Assembly (NCBI GenBank): GCA_959608625.1
Contig: CAUHQV010000011.1
Location: forward strand, 1-63,679
Length of the DNA: 63,679 nt
Source of the DNA: an uncultured Flavobacteriales bacterium
GTDB taxonomy: Bacteria; Bacteroidota; Bacteroidia; Flavobacteriales; UBA1820
Direction of reading: 5' to 3'
The first letter of the stretch is position 1, and each line of letters opens with the position of its first letter. A model generated the notes under the pieces. That model was not told where the DNA came from. It did not search any database and saw only the letters and a list, made by a program, of their open reading frames with translations. The position numbers and the translations under genes are program-made. Shown piece by piece: positions 10,753 to 18,434 of this stretch.

Positions 10753-11078
10753 CGGTTTTCCCGTTTTTGTTTTTCTTCCAGCGCTTTCCGCTCGGCCTCC
10801 ATCCGGCGGTTGAACCGGTCGAGTTCCAACAGCGATTTGTACAAAGTCCACAGGGAAAGCCCGACTCCGACCAGGCAGCCGATCACGGTCCACATCGGGC
10901 GGGTATCGTACTTGCCGTCGAGCCAATAGCCCAGGTATCCGCCGCCGCCGATCAGGACGATCATCTGGAATGCGATCCCCGAATAGCGGGCATATGCGTT
11001 GACGAACTCCTTAGCCCGGAGGGCTTTTTCCTCGGGAGTCAGGTCTTTTTTCGCCTTTTTTACCTTGAATGCTGCCAT
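10749..11078 (-). CDS. AtpZ/AtpI-like membrane protein
   Basis: A 109-residue protein. A charged N-terminus rich in Lys is followed by two membrane helices: SGIAFQMIVLIGGGGYLGYW, then the conserved link LDGKYDTRPMW and VIGCLVGVGLSLWTLY. This two-helix layout with a WLD motif between helices is that of the AtpZ/AtpI family, found upstream of F0 genes. AtpZ/AtpI proteins have been linked to c-ring assembly or magnesium/calcium transport in other bacteria. The C-terminus is a charged helix. Confidence 0.85.
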   Translation of the reverse strand: MAAFKVKKAKKDLTPEEKALRAKEFVNAYARYSGIAFQMIVLIGGGGYLGYWLDGKYDTRPMWTVIGCLVGVGLSLWTLYKSLLELDRFNRRMEAERKALEEKQKRENR

Positions 11079-11159
11079 AGTATACTTGAAAGGCCCGCAA
11101 GAATTGGGCTTTCGTTTGGTTTGGTTATTCTTTATACCTTATCGGACGAAGCGAGGAAA

Positions 11160-11525
11160 TCAAGCCTCTTGTTTTTTCATGTGGCACGAGCGCACGTCGA
11201 ACACCGCGCCGAGTTCGACCGCCAACCGGGTGGCCGAAATATCCCCGGTGATCCTTCCCTCCTTTTTTACGGACAGGACATCGGTGGCGTTCACCGTGCC
11301 GTTGAGCACGCCTTCCACTTCGGCATTGGCGCAGTTCACGACCCCGTCTACCCTTCCTTCCGGGCCCACTACGATGCGTCCGCTGGTGGTTATGTTACCT
11401 TCGAAACGCCCGTCGATCCGGAAATCCCCATCGGACGCGATATCGCCCTTAAAAGCGGTACCCCTCGATATTTTATTCAGATCGAGAAGCGCAGAACCGT
11501 TCTCTCCGTTTTTTTTGTCACCCAT
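11160..11525 (-). CDS. Bactofilin family cytoskeletal protein
   Basis: A 121-residue protein of the polymer-forming bactofilin family, which builds filaments from a right-handed beta helix. The repeated short strands with Gly turns (GDIASDGDFRIDGRFEGNITTSGRIVVGPEGRVDG, here positions about 29-64) and ISRGTAFKGDI are typical. It lies 81 nt upstream of the AtpZ-like gene on the same strand without a clear terminator, so it may head the atp transcript. A -7 box is 50 nt upstream. It probably has a cell-shape or envelope role. Confidence 0.88.
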   Translation of the reverse strand: MGDKKNGENGSALLDLNKISRGTAFKGDIASDGDFRIDGRFEGNITTSGRIVVGPEGRVDGVVNCANAEVEGVLNGTVNATDVLSVKKEGRITGDISATRLAVELGAVFDVRSCHMKKQEA

Positions 11526-11574
11526 AAAGCGTATATGTATCGTTATAATTCAACCGTAAAACAGACTATCGCTT

Positions 11575-11582
11575 CAAAGTTA
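11575..11582 (-). promoter_or_regulatory. -7 box upstream of the bactofilin gene
   Basis: The minus strand reads TAACTTTG, an exact consensus -7 box, about 50 nt before the bactofilin start. It could drive bactofilin and the following ATP synthase genes. No clear -33 element is seen. Confidence 0.5.
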
Positions 11583-11635
11583 GGAAAAATTTCTGCCCGT
11601 CGGGGATTTTTAGCATTTTGTTCACATTTTCCCGT

Positions 11636-11663
11636 TTTGGCATGCCGTGTTTCATTATATTTG
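11636..11663 (+). promoter_or_regulatory. Promoter of the DUF2461 gene
   Basis: A TTTG at 11636-11639 and TATATTTG at 11656-11663 fit the Bacteroidota -33/-7 pattern, with a rather short 16-nt spacer. The start codon follows 23 nt later, which also rules out the upstream in-frame ATG at 11618. Confidence 0.6.
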
Positions 11664-11686
11664 TAGTACCAAAAACCGAGAAAACC

Positions 11687-12394
11687 ATGCTGGAAAAAAC
11701 TGTAAAATTTTTGAAAGGAGTCACCCGGAACAACAACCGGGAATGGTTTCAGGCCCATAGGGAGGAATATCTGGATGCCAAGACCGAGTTCGAATCGTTC
11801 GTGGAGCGCCTCATCCCGCTCATGCAGGAGATGGACCCGGAGATCGGCTCCCTTACGCTATCCGACTGCACTTACCGGATATACCGGGACACCCGTTTTT
11901 CCCCGGATAAAACGCCCTACAAAAATCACATGGGCGCCTACATCAACCGCAAAGGCAAGAAAAGCCCGTTCGCCGGTTATTATTTTCACGTCTCACCCGT
12001 AGAAGGCTCGCTGTGGGGAGGCGGGCTTTACTGCCCGGACCCGAAAATCCTGAAAGCCGTGCGGCAGGATATCTACGACAATATCGAAGAATTCCATGCG
12101 ATCATCGACGCGCCTTCTTTTGCGGGACGTTACCGTTTTTTCGAAGAGAACAAACTGAAAAAGGCTCCGCAAGGATTCCCTTCGGACTGGCCGGACATAG
12201 AACTGCTGAAAAACCGCAATTTCGACGTTTTTCAGCCGATTTCGGACGACGTACTGAAATCCGACCGGCTGGTGGAAAAAACCGTGGAAGCGTTCGAAGC
12301 GATGAAACCGCTCAACCATTTCTTCAATTACACCATCGAACAGGAAATAGAACGCGGCGGGTCTTTCGCCCGCAGCATCACCCATTCATTATAA
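11687..12394 (+). CDS. DUF2461 (TIGR02453-like) protein
   Basis: A 235-residue soluble protein. The early block FLKGVTRNNNREWFQAHREEY and the central DTRFSPDKTPYKNHMGAYI are the hallmarks of DUF2461, a widespread family with no agreed function. The middle also shows GLYCPDPKILKAVRQDI. I start at 11687, not 11618, because the earlier stretch lies over the promoter and lacks the family N-terminus. It is followed after 12 nt by the LUD gene, so the two are probably co-transcribed. Confidence 0.88.
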   Translation: MLEKTVKFLKGVTRNNNREWFQAHREEYLDAKTEFESFVERLIPLMQEMDPEIGSLTLSDCTYRIYRDTRFSPDKTPYKNHMGAYINRKGKKSPFAGYYFHVSPVEGSLWGGGLYCPDPKILKAVRQDIYDNIEEFHAIIDAPSFAGRYRFFEENKLKKAPQGFPSDWPDIELLKNRNFDVFQPISDDVLKSDRLVEKTVEAFEAMKPLNHFFNYTIEQEIERGGSFARSITHSL

Positions 12395-12406
12395 GCCAGA
12401 CAGACC

Positions 12407-13078
12407 ATGAAGACTTATCCTCCTTATCACACCCGGGAAGGGTTTATGTGTAACATTGGCATTACAGAAGTGAAGACCGCCCTGGAACACAACGGATTTG
12501 AAGTATTTACCGCTGCCGATGCCACGGAAGCCAAAAAAATATTTTTCGATATCGTAGCCCATGAAAAACCCTCCAGTATCTCCTGGGGCGGCTCGATGAC
12601 ACTCGAAGACACAGGCATTATCCGTGCGCTGGAACAGCAAAACGACATCCCGGTAATCGTCACCGGAGGGCACGAGCTGACGGCCAAACAAAAATTGGAA
12701 AACCGCCGCAAGGCTCTTAATTGTTGGCTCTTCGTCACCAGCACCAATGCCCTGACAGCCCAGGGACAACTCGTCAACCTGGACGGTATCGGCAACCGGG
12801 TGGCGGCCCTGGCCTTCGGCCCCCATGTGGTGGTGGTGGTCGCCGGGAAGAACAAGATCACCCCTAACCTCGCCGCCGCGATGGACCGGGTAAAGAATTA
12901 TGCCGCCCCGATGAACATCCGGCGTTTTACCGATGTCCAGACCCCCTGCAAAAAGACCGGGGAATGCCACGACTGCGACACCGACAGCCGGATATGCAAC
13001 GTATGGGCCATCACCGAGAAATCCCGCCCCAGAACCCGGATAAAGGTCATCCTGGTCGACCAGGATTTGGGCTATTGA
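12407..13078 (+). CDS. LUD-domain protein (lactate utilization / YkgG-like family)
   Basis: A 223-residue protein of the LUD (DUF162) family, whose members LutB and LutC take part in L-lactate oxidation. Seen: SWGGSMTLEDTGI, a central VTSTNALTAQGQLVNLDGIGNRVA block, and a C-terminal Cys-rich stretch with CKKTGECHDCD and CNVW ending in ILVDQDLGY. No lutA or lutB lies beside it; its partner is a DUF2461 gene. A stand-alone role is therefore open, and lactate metabolism is inferred only from the family. A downstream ATG at 12446 is an alternative start. Confidence 0.82.
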   Translation: MKTYPPYHTREGFMCNIGITEVKTALEHNGFEVFTAADATEAKKIFFDIVAHEKPSSISWGGSMTLEDTGIIRALEQQNDIPVIVTGGHELTAKQKLENRRKALNCWLFVTSTNALTAQGQLVNLDGIGNRVAALAFGPHVVVVVAGKNKITPNLAAAMDRVKNYAAPMNIRRFTDVQTPCKKTGECHDCDTDSRICNVWAITEKSRPRTRIKVILVDQDLGY

Positions 13079-13100
13079 GCTTCATATAAAAAGATAAACA

Positions 13101-13130
13101 AAAAGGGGAGCCTATCGGCTCCCCTTTTTT
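13101..13130. terminator. Terminator after the LUD gene
   Basis: An 8-bp stem GGGGAGCC/GGCTCCCC with a TATC loop is flanked by AAAA before and TTTTTT after. It lies between convergent genes and can work in both directions. Confidence 0.9.
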
Positions 13131-13144
13131 CCATCCGCACTCCC

Positions 13145-13780
13145 TCAGCGTATAATCTTCACCATTTCATCCAGCGGGCGGCGGACTTTCTTTTGCCCGA
13201 ACGCATAATCATCGGCGGAGTGGTATCCGGCGGCCATAATCACGGTCGTCTTGAGTTTTTTCTCGTCCAGGCCGAGTATCCGGTCGTATTCCTCGGGTTC
13301 AAAACCTTCCATCGGGGTGGCGTCTATGCCCATCGCAGCGGCAGTAGACAGCAAAGTACCCAGCAGGATATACGTCTGGCTCCGGTTCCAGCAGTCGACC
13401 TGTGCCGGAGTCATCGAATCGATATTGTTGTTTACCGTCTCCTGCATCCGCTCCAGGCTGGATATCTCTACCCCCCGCGTATCGGCGATATTGCGGATAT
13501 AGGCATCGACAAACCCTTTCGGGAAAGTCGAATAACGGGCCAGCACGAAAAGCGCCGAGGCATCCGTCACCGGTCTTTGGTCGAAGGATACGGCACGGAG
13601 TTTCCTGCGGATTTCGGGATTGAACACCACCAACACTTCATAAGGCTGAAGCCCATAAGAAGATGGGGAAAGTCGGGCAGCCTGCACCAGGGTGTCGAGC
13701 TGCTCCGGAGTCAGGTTCTTTGACGTGTCATATGCTTTTGTCGCATACCTGCGGCTAAGCGTTTCGATTATCTTGTCCAT
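13145..13780 (-). CDS. NfsB-like nitroreductase / NAD(P)H-dependent oxidoreductase
   Basis: A 211-residue FMN-dependent oxidoreductase of the nitroreductase fold. The N-terminal RRYATKAYD followed by LVQAARLSPSSYGLQPYEVLVV is the FMN-binding signature, and the central DCWNRSQTYILLGTLLSTAAAMGIDATPMEGF block is typical of NfsB. I use the ATG at 13780 instead of 13816 because a -7 box at 13818-13825 places transcription start near 13812. Likely substrates are quinones or nitro compounds; none can be read from the sequence. Confidence 0.88.
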   Translation of the reverse strand: MDKIIETLSRRYATKAYDTSKNLTPEQLDTLVQAARLSPSSYGLQPYEVLVVFNPEIRRKLRAVSFDQRPVTDASALFVLARYSTFPKGFVDAYIRNIADTRGVEISSLERMQETVNNNIDSMTPAQVDCWNRSQTYILLGTLLSTAAAMGIDATPMEGFEPEEYDRILGLDEKKLKTTVIMAAGYHSADDYAFGQKKVRRPLDEMVKIIR

Positions 13781-13817
13781 TTCAGGCTTGGGTATTAGGT
13801 TTATTCTTACGGTCAAT

Positions 13818-13825
13818 CAAATATA
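13818..13825 (-). promoter_or_regulatory. -7 box of the nitroreductase gene
   Basis: The minus strand reads TATATTTG, an exact TAnnTTTG box, 37 nt before the chosen start. It decides the start, since the upstream ATG at 13816 would be too close to the transcription start. Confidence 0.55.
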
Positions 13826-13829
13826 CAGA

Positions 13830-13855
13830 GAACGGCGCGGATTCCCGCGCCGTTC
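13830..13855. terminator. Hairpin after the TPM operon
   Basis: An 11-bp stem GAACGGCGCGG/CCGCGCCGTTC with a short loop. It lacks a U-tract on the minus strand, where the TPM genes end, so termination there is uncertain; it may be Rho-assisted or structural. Confidence 0.45.
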
Positions 13856-13917
13856 CGATCATTTTTTTCTATGCGCCCATCAGGGCCGTCCGGTGTGAAT
13901 TTCCGCCTTTTCTTAAA

Positions 13918-14733
13918 CTACCAGCTTCCACCGGCTCCTCCTCCTCCGAAGCCGCCGCCTCCGAAGCCGCCGCCGAATCCTCCGGAACCGCCACCGAAGC
14001 TTCCGGAACCACCGCCGGAGCGGCGCCCCATGCTCCCGAACAAGATACCGGTGAGCAAAGCATCCGCCGCGGAAGACTTGCGCCCGCCGCCGCCATTTCC
14101 TTCGCCCCCGTTGTTATTTCCTTTTTTCGACGAGAAAGCCGCGATCATCACCACCACGAATATAATGATGGGCAGCAGGATCAACAGGGAGTCCCCGTTG
14201 TTTTCGCTTTTCGGATCGGCCTTGAATTCTCCCGTGAGCACCTGGAATATTCCGTCCACACCCGCATCGATCCCGGCGTAATAATCGCCTTTGCGGAACT
14301 CAGGCAATATCCGGCTTTCGATGATACGCCGCGTCATCGCATCGGTCAGCGAGCCTTCCGTGCCGTAGCCGGTAGCGATGAATATTTTGCGGTCGTTCGG
14401 GCTGACCAGCATGAAAATACCGTTGTCCTTTCCTTTCTGGCCTATACCCCACTTGTGTGCCCATTCGATAGCCGTCATACCGATATCTCCTCCGCAGAGG
14501 TCTTTGGTGGAAGCCACCACGATCTGCGTGGACGTGGTGTCGGAATAAGCGATCAGTTTGCGTTCCAAAGCATCTTTTTGTGCCTTGGTAAAAATACCCG
14601 CATAGTCGTATACCGATGTCTGGAAGGACGGTTTTTCAGGGATACAGCCCGCCTGGGCATACGCCGCCGGGGCAGCTATGCACAGCATTACGGCCAGCGC
14701 AAAAACCTTAAATACGTCCTTTAGATATTTCAT
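13918..14733 (-). CDS. TPM-domain protein with Gly-rich tail (YgcG-like)
   Basis: A 271-residue exported protein. A signal peptide (ending AAYAQA) precedes a TPM domain (about residues 40-165) with DYAGIFTKAQKDALE, TQIVVAST and WGIGQKGKDNGIFMLVSPNDRKI. One membrane helix (about 185-205) follows, then a very Gly-rich cytoplasmic tail ending GGGAGGSW. TPM proteins of this layout usually sit beside lemA, as here, and the two have been linked to envelope or photosystem maintenance in other organisms. Its start overlaps the upstream gene by 26 nt. Confidence 0.87.
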   Translation of the reverse strand: MKYLKDVFKVFALAVMLCIAAPAAYAQAGCIPEKPSFQTSVYDYAGIFTKAQKDALERKLIAYSDTTSTQIVVASTKDLCGGDIGMTAIEWAHKWGIGQKGKDNGIFMLVSPNDRKIFIATGYGTEGSLTDAMTRRIIESRILPEFRKGDYYAGIDAGVDGIFQVLTGEFKADPKSENNGDSLLILLPIIIFVVVMIAAFSSKKGNNNGGEGNGGGGRKSSAADALLTGILFGSMGRRSGGGSGSFGGGSGGFGGGFGGGGFGGGGAGGSW

Positions 14734-15160
14734 CGGATAGTTCGTTTATATCGTCCTGCTGGTACGGGAAAAAAGTGCGGAGCTTTTCGCCCACCTGCTC
14801 GATCGCCTCGCAAAGCCCTTTGGAGATGTCTCCCCGGCGGGCGGCACGGGCTATCAAAGCGTATTCCTCGTCCCAAAAACCATGCGGAACTGCTTCGTAA
14901 ATCCCCTGCCCGCCCCAAATGGCCAGGCGGTGATGGCGGATATCGAGGTAGAACAACACACCGTTCCCCTGGGCCGTAGCCGTCATCTCCAGCGCATTGA
15001 ACACCTCGGCGGCCCGGCGCAACACCTCCACTCGCAGGTCGCCTTCTTCCACGTGTACACGCACCTCCCCGGAAGTCGCCTTTTCGGCCTTCCGGATGGA
15101 TTCGACTATCGCAGCCTCCTGTTCGGGGGTAAAAAACTGTTCGATCGTTCGGCTAGACAT
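14708..15160 (-). CDS. Cytosolic TPM-domain protein
   Basis: A 150-residue TPM (Psb32/YgcG-type) domain without a signal peptide or membrane helix. Seen: FFTPEQEAAIVESIRKAEKATSGEVRVHVE and GVLFYLDIRHHRLAIWGGQGIYEAVP. It is the middle gene of lemA-TPM-TPM, 21 nt after lemA and overlapping the next TPM gene, so the three are surely one operon. The function is unknown; it may be a partner of the membrane TPM protein. Confidence 0.83.
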   Translation of the reverse strand: MSSRTIEQFFTPEQEAAIVESIRKAEKATSGEVRVHVEEGDLRVEVLRRAAEVFNALEMTATAQGNGVLFYLDIRHHRLAIWGGQGIYEAVPHGFWDEEYALIARAARRGDISKGLCEAIEQVGEKLRTFFPYQQDDINELSDEISKGRI

Positions 15161-15181
15161 GAAAGGAATTCTTTTTTGTCG

Positions 15182-15787
15182 TTAGAATTCCACTTTCGGG
15201 GCTGTCGAAGCGCCTTCGTCCGCCTTGAAGAGGGCGGCTTTTTCAAAACCGAACATCCCGGCTATCATATTCGAAGGGAACTTCATGATATAGGCATTAT
15301 ACGCAGACGCCGCTTCGTTGAAACGCTGACGGGCCACCGCTATGCGGTTTTCCGTTCCTTCGAGTTGACTCTGCAATTCCTGGAAACTCTGGTTGGCCTT
15401 CAGGTCGGGATAGCGTTCCACGACGACCATCAAGCGGCCAAGCGCCTGGGAAAGTTCTCCCTGTGCCGACTGGAATTTTTCCAAAGCGGCCGGGGTAAGG
15501 TTGGTGGGGTCTATCGTGGTCTGGGTCGCTTTGGCGCGGGCGTCCACCACATCGGTAAGGGTTTTCTGCTCGAAATCGGCATATCCTTTGACCGTCGACA
15601 CCAAATTGGGGATCAGGTCGAGCCGGCGCTGGTACTGCGTTTCGACATCTGCCCATACTTTCTCATATCCGTTCTGCCCCGAACGGAGCTCCACCATCGT
15701 ATTGTAACGGCCCACCAGCCAGAATCCGGTAATGACCACCACCAGCACGACCGCCGCTACGGCGATAAGACAACCTTTGTTTTTCAT
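15182..15787 (-). CDS. lemA: LemA family protein
   Basis: A 201-residue membrane-anchored protein: a single N-terminal helix (CLIAVAAVVLVVVITGFWLV) followed by the LemA coiled-coil body with YNTMVELR, VETQYQRRLDLIPNLVSTVKGYADFE and a C-terminal FNEAASAYN. The start at 15787 (MKNKGCLIAV) is preferred over 15835 because it gives the standard short N-terminus. LemA genes often travel with TPM genes, as here. The molecular role is unknown in general. Confidence 0.9.
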   Translation of the reverse strand: MKNKGCLIAVAAVVLVVVITGFWLVGRYNTMVELRSGQNGYEKVWADVETQYQRRLDLIPNLVSTVKGYADFEQKTLTDVVDARAKATQTTIDPTNLTPAALEKFQSAQGELSQALGRLMVVVERYPDLKANQSFQELQSQLEGTENRIAVARQRFNEAASAYNAYIMKFPSNMIAGMFGFEKAALFKADEGASTAPKVEF

Positions 15788-15905
15788 GTTCTTTATTGTT
15801 TTTATTATTCCTTCTTTATAATTATCGGCGCGCAAAGCGCATATATACTGCGAATGTACGAAAACGGCCGGACGGTCAGGTTAAAAAATATTTAAATTTC
15901 CGGCG

Positions 15906-16670
15906 TCATATCCGGAATATATCTTTCACTGTAGCCTGGGTGGCCCGGGATATCGCCCCCATGGCCACCCCGAAAAGGGCGGCCAGAAAAGCGGCGATAT
16001 CCGGAATGTATGAACTCTCGTTGCGCTTGCCCCGGTAAGGTACCGGCGAAAGGTAGGGCGCATCCGTCTCGAGGACGATTTTATCGTATCCCGCCTGCAG
16101 CAGCACATCCTTCAGGGGGTTATTTTTATAGGTCACCGTCCCTCCTACGCCCAGCACCATCCCGGCGTCCAGCACCCGGCGGGCATCTTCATACGTGCCG
16201 CAGAAACAATGCATCACACCCCGTACGCCCGGATGCGCTTCGATAATCTCCAGTGTCGGGGTCATCGCTTCCCGGCAGTGGACGGATACCGGCAGGTCGT
16301 ATTTCCGGGCCAAATCGAGCTGGTGCCCGAAAGCCTCGCGCTGCTCCTTCTCAAAAGTCCTGTCCCAGTAAAGGTCCATCCCTATCTCGCCCACTCCGGT
16401 GTAACCGCCCTTTTCCAGCTCTTTCGCGACGAAATCCATCTCATCCTTGAGGTTCGCCGCCGTGATACCGGTGGGATGCACCCCTACCATGCAGGCAAAA
16501 TGCGCCGGATACCGGGCTTGCAGAGCGAGCAAGGCGGCCAGGGACGAGCTGTCCTCGTTGGGCAGGATCATCTTGCGTACCCCGAAAGCCAGCGCCCGGG
16601 CCACCACGTCGTCTATATCGGCCTCGAACGCCTGGTCGTAAAGGTGCGTATGGGTATCGGTAAATTCCAT
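15906..16670 (-). CDS. tatD: TatD family metal-dependent hydrolase
   Basis: A 254-residue TIM-barrel nuclease of the TatD type. Metal ligands show as DTHTHLYD near the start (His7, His9), with GEIGMDLYWDR, SVHCREA, HCFCG and the late ETDAPYLSPVPYRGKRNE block. The frame is open for 300 nt further upstream, but only the ATG at 16670 gives the family N-terminus, and a -7 box lies 15 nt above it. The gene stands alone between lemA and the sulfatase. Confidence 0.93.
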   Translation of the reverse strand: MEFTDTHTHLYDQAFEADIDDVVARALAFGVRKMILPNEDSSSLAALLALQARYPAHFACMVGVHPTGITAANLKDEMDFVAKELEKGGYTGVGEIGMDLYWDRTFEKEQREAFGHQLDLARKYDLPVSVHCREAMTPTLEIIEAHPGVRGVMHCFCGTYEDARRVLDAGMVLGVGGTVTYKNNPLKDVLLQAGYDKIVLETDAPYLSPVPYRGKRNESSYIPDIAAFLAALFGVAMGAISRATQATVKDIFRI

Positions 16671-16684
16671 GTTTTTCTTTTGTA

Positions 16685-16692
16685 CAAAGGTA
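16685..16692 (-). promoter_or_regulatory. -7 box just upstream of tatD
   Basis: The minus strand reads TACCTTTG, an exact -7 match. It ends only 15 nt before the tatD ATG, implying a leader of roughly 8-10 nt. Confidence 0.5.
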
Positions 16693-16694
16693 CG

Positions 16695-16737
16695 CAAAAA
16701 AGAAGCAGGCGGGTGCGCATTCTGCACACCCGCCTGC
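16695..16737 (-). terminator. Terminator of the sulfatase gene
   Basis: An 11-bp stem GCAGGCGGGTG/CACCCGCCTGC at 16705-16737 is followed on the minus strand by CTTCTTTTTT. It ends the sulfatase transcript just before the tatD promoter. Confidence 0.8.
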
Positions 16738-16753
16738 CCTTGCCCGCGAAAGG

Positions 16754-18328
16754 CTACATATCGTCCCGGTGAACTATTTTCATGTCTTTGGCATATTTGT
16801 CGCGGGGGACAATGCCGCTTTTCAGGGTATAATCGGCGAACTGGTCTTCGTCCTTCACCTTCTTTTTCAGGGCGTAAAGCCGGTCGGTGAGTTCCTTCTG
16901 CACTTTGGCGTATTTCGGGTTGCCGTACAGGTTTACCAATTCGTTCGGATCGCTCTTCAGGTCGAAAAGCTCCCAATGGTTCAGCCGCCAGAAATAGATC
17001 AGTTTGTACCGGTCGGTCCGTATCCCGTAATGGGCCGGCGTACCATGTTCGTTCGGGTCGTGGTAATAGCGGTAATAGAAGTCTTTGCGCCAGTCTTTCG
17101 GGGTCTTGCCTTTGAGGATGGGAACAAAGCTCCGACCTTGCATATCGGCCGGAACATCCACGCCCGCCATATCCAGGAACGTCTCGGCAAAATCGACGTT
17201 GGTCACGATCGCATCGCTGCGAGTACCGCCTTTTACGACGCCCGGCCAGCGGATGATGAAAGGCATGCGGATGCTCTCCTCGTACATATAGCGTTTGTCG
17301 AAAAGGCCGTGCTCGCCCAGGAAAAATCCCTGGTCGGACGAATAGATGACGATCGTGTTCTTATCCAGGCCCGTCTTTTCCAGGTAATCGAGTATCTCCC
17401 CGATGCTTTCGTCCACCGCCTCCACACAGGCCAGGTAGTCCTGCATATAGCGGTTGTACTTATACTGTATCAGGGCACGCCCACGGAGCGTATCGCCGTC
17501 CACGACCAACACCTGCGGGGACGTAGCGAGCCATTTAGCCAGCGAGTCGGCCGGAAGCCCCGGAGGCGGTGTCAGCTTGAGGTCGTTGTTGGTAAACGAG
17601 TTGGAAATGGCCATCTTGTTGTCCTTCAAGGCCGCTTCGCGGGTAGCGTAGTCGTCCCAGAACGTTTCGGGGATGGGGAACGTCTTGCCTTTGTATTTCT
17701 CGCGCAAGTCGGGACGCGGCTGGAACGGCCGGTGCGGAGCCTTGTGCTGGCTCATGACAAAGAAAGGCTTGTCTTTCGGCGCGTTCTCGATGAACTCGAT
17801 CGTCTTGTCGGCTACCAGGTTGGTCGCATAGCCGCCCTTGTAGCGTGTGCCGCCCTCCTCGGTGTACATGATGGGATCGTAATAGAGTCCCTGGCCGGGG
17901 AATACCTCCCAGTAGTCGAATCCGGTCGGATTGGACGTGAGGTGCCATTTACCGATCATGGCCGTGGAATAGCCGGCCTGCTGCAACAGTTTGGGGAAGG
18001 TCTGCTGCGAGCCGTCGAATTCGTTGAAGACGGGTACGCCGTTCATATGGCTGTACTTTCCGGTAAGCACCGTGGCCCGCGAAGGAGTCGAAATGGAGTT
18101 GGTGGCGAAACAGTTGTCGAACACCATCCCTTCTTCGGCCATCCGGTCCATGTGGGGCGTACGGGTGAGGTTTTTGTTGTACGCCGAAATGGCGTTGGCG
18201 GAATGGTCGTCGGTGAAGATAAAGATCACGTTCGGCCGCTCCTGCTGCTGTGCCGCCTGCTGGGCGTGTGCCTGTCCCAGGGGCAAAAGGCCCGCGGTGC
18301 ACAGCGAAAGCTGTTTGATTTTATTCAT
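16754..18328 (-). CDS. Secreted Ser-type formylglycine sulfatase (S1 family)
   Basis: A 524-residue exported arylsulfatase-fold enzyme (signal ends near HAQQAAQ). The active-site motif is S80-T-P-S-R, the Ser type whose serine is converted to formylglycine; metal ligands Asp40-Asp41 follow FIFTD. Other blocks are GKWHL, VMSQHKAPHRPFQPR and SDQGFFLGEHGLFDKRYMYEE. Overall it resembles Bacteroides sulfatases acting on 6-sulfated N-acetylglucosamine of mucin or glycosaminoglycans, but the substrate is inference. The maturase gene starts divergently about 106 nt away, an unusually direct pairing. No SusC/SusD genes are near. Confidence 0.92.
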   Translation of the reverse strand: MNKIKQLSLCTAGLLPLGQAHAQQAAQQQERPNVIFIFTDDHSANAISAYNKNLTRTPHMDRMAEEGMVFDNCFATNSISTPSRATVLTGKYSHMNGVPVFNEFDGSQQTFPKLLQQAGYSTAMIGKWHLTSNPTGFDYWEVFPGQGLYYDPIMYTEEGGTRYKGGYATNLVADKTIEFIENAPKDKPFFVMSQHKAPHRPFQPRPDLREKYKGKTFPIPETFWDDYATREAALKDNKMAISNSFTNNDLKLTPPPGLPADSLAKWLATSPQVLVVDGDTLRGRALIQYKYNRYMQDYLACVEAVDESIGEILDYLEKTGLDKNTIVIYSSDQGFFLGEHGLFDKRYMYEESIRMPFIIRWPGVVKGGTRSDAIVTNVDFAETFLDMAGVDVPADMQGRSFVPILKGKTPKDWRKDFYYRYYHDPNEHGTPAHYGIRTDRYKLIYFWRLNHWELFDLKSDPNELVNLYGNPKYAKVQKELTDRLYALKKKVKDEDQFADYTLKSGIVPRDKYAKDMKIVHRDDM

Positions 18329-18434
18329 ATTGCAGTCATTTGGTTACCGGGAGCCTAAAGTACAGATTTTTCCGATAGAAATTCCAGGGATAATACCTAA
18401 TTTAGCAGCGGACACCATTTTTGAACAAAATCCA

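Noticed and set aside
17991..18434. Upstream in-frame extension of the sulfatase maturase
   Set aside because: It is antisense to the sulfatase N-terminus and Cys-rich without homology; the family start is near 18435.
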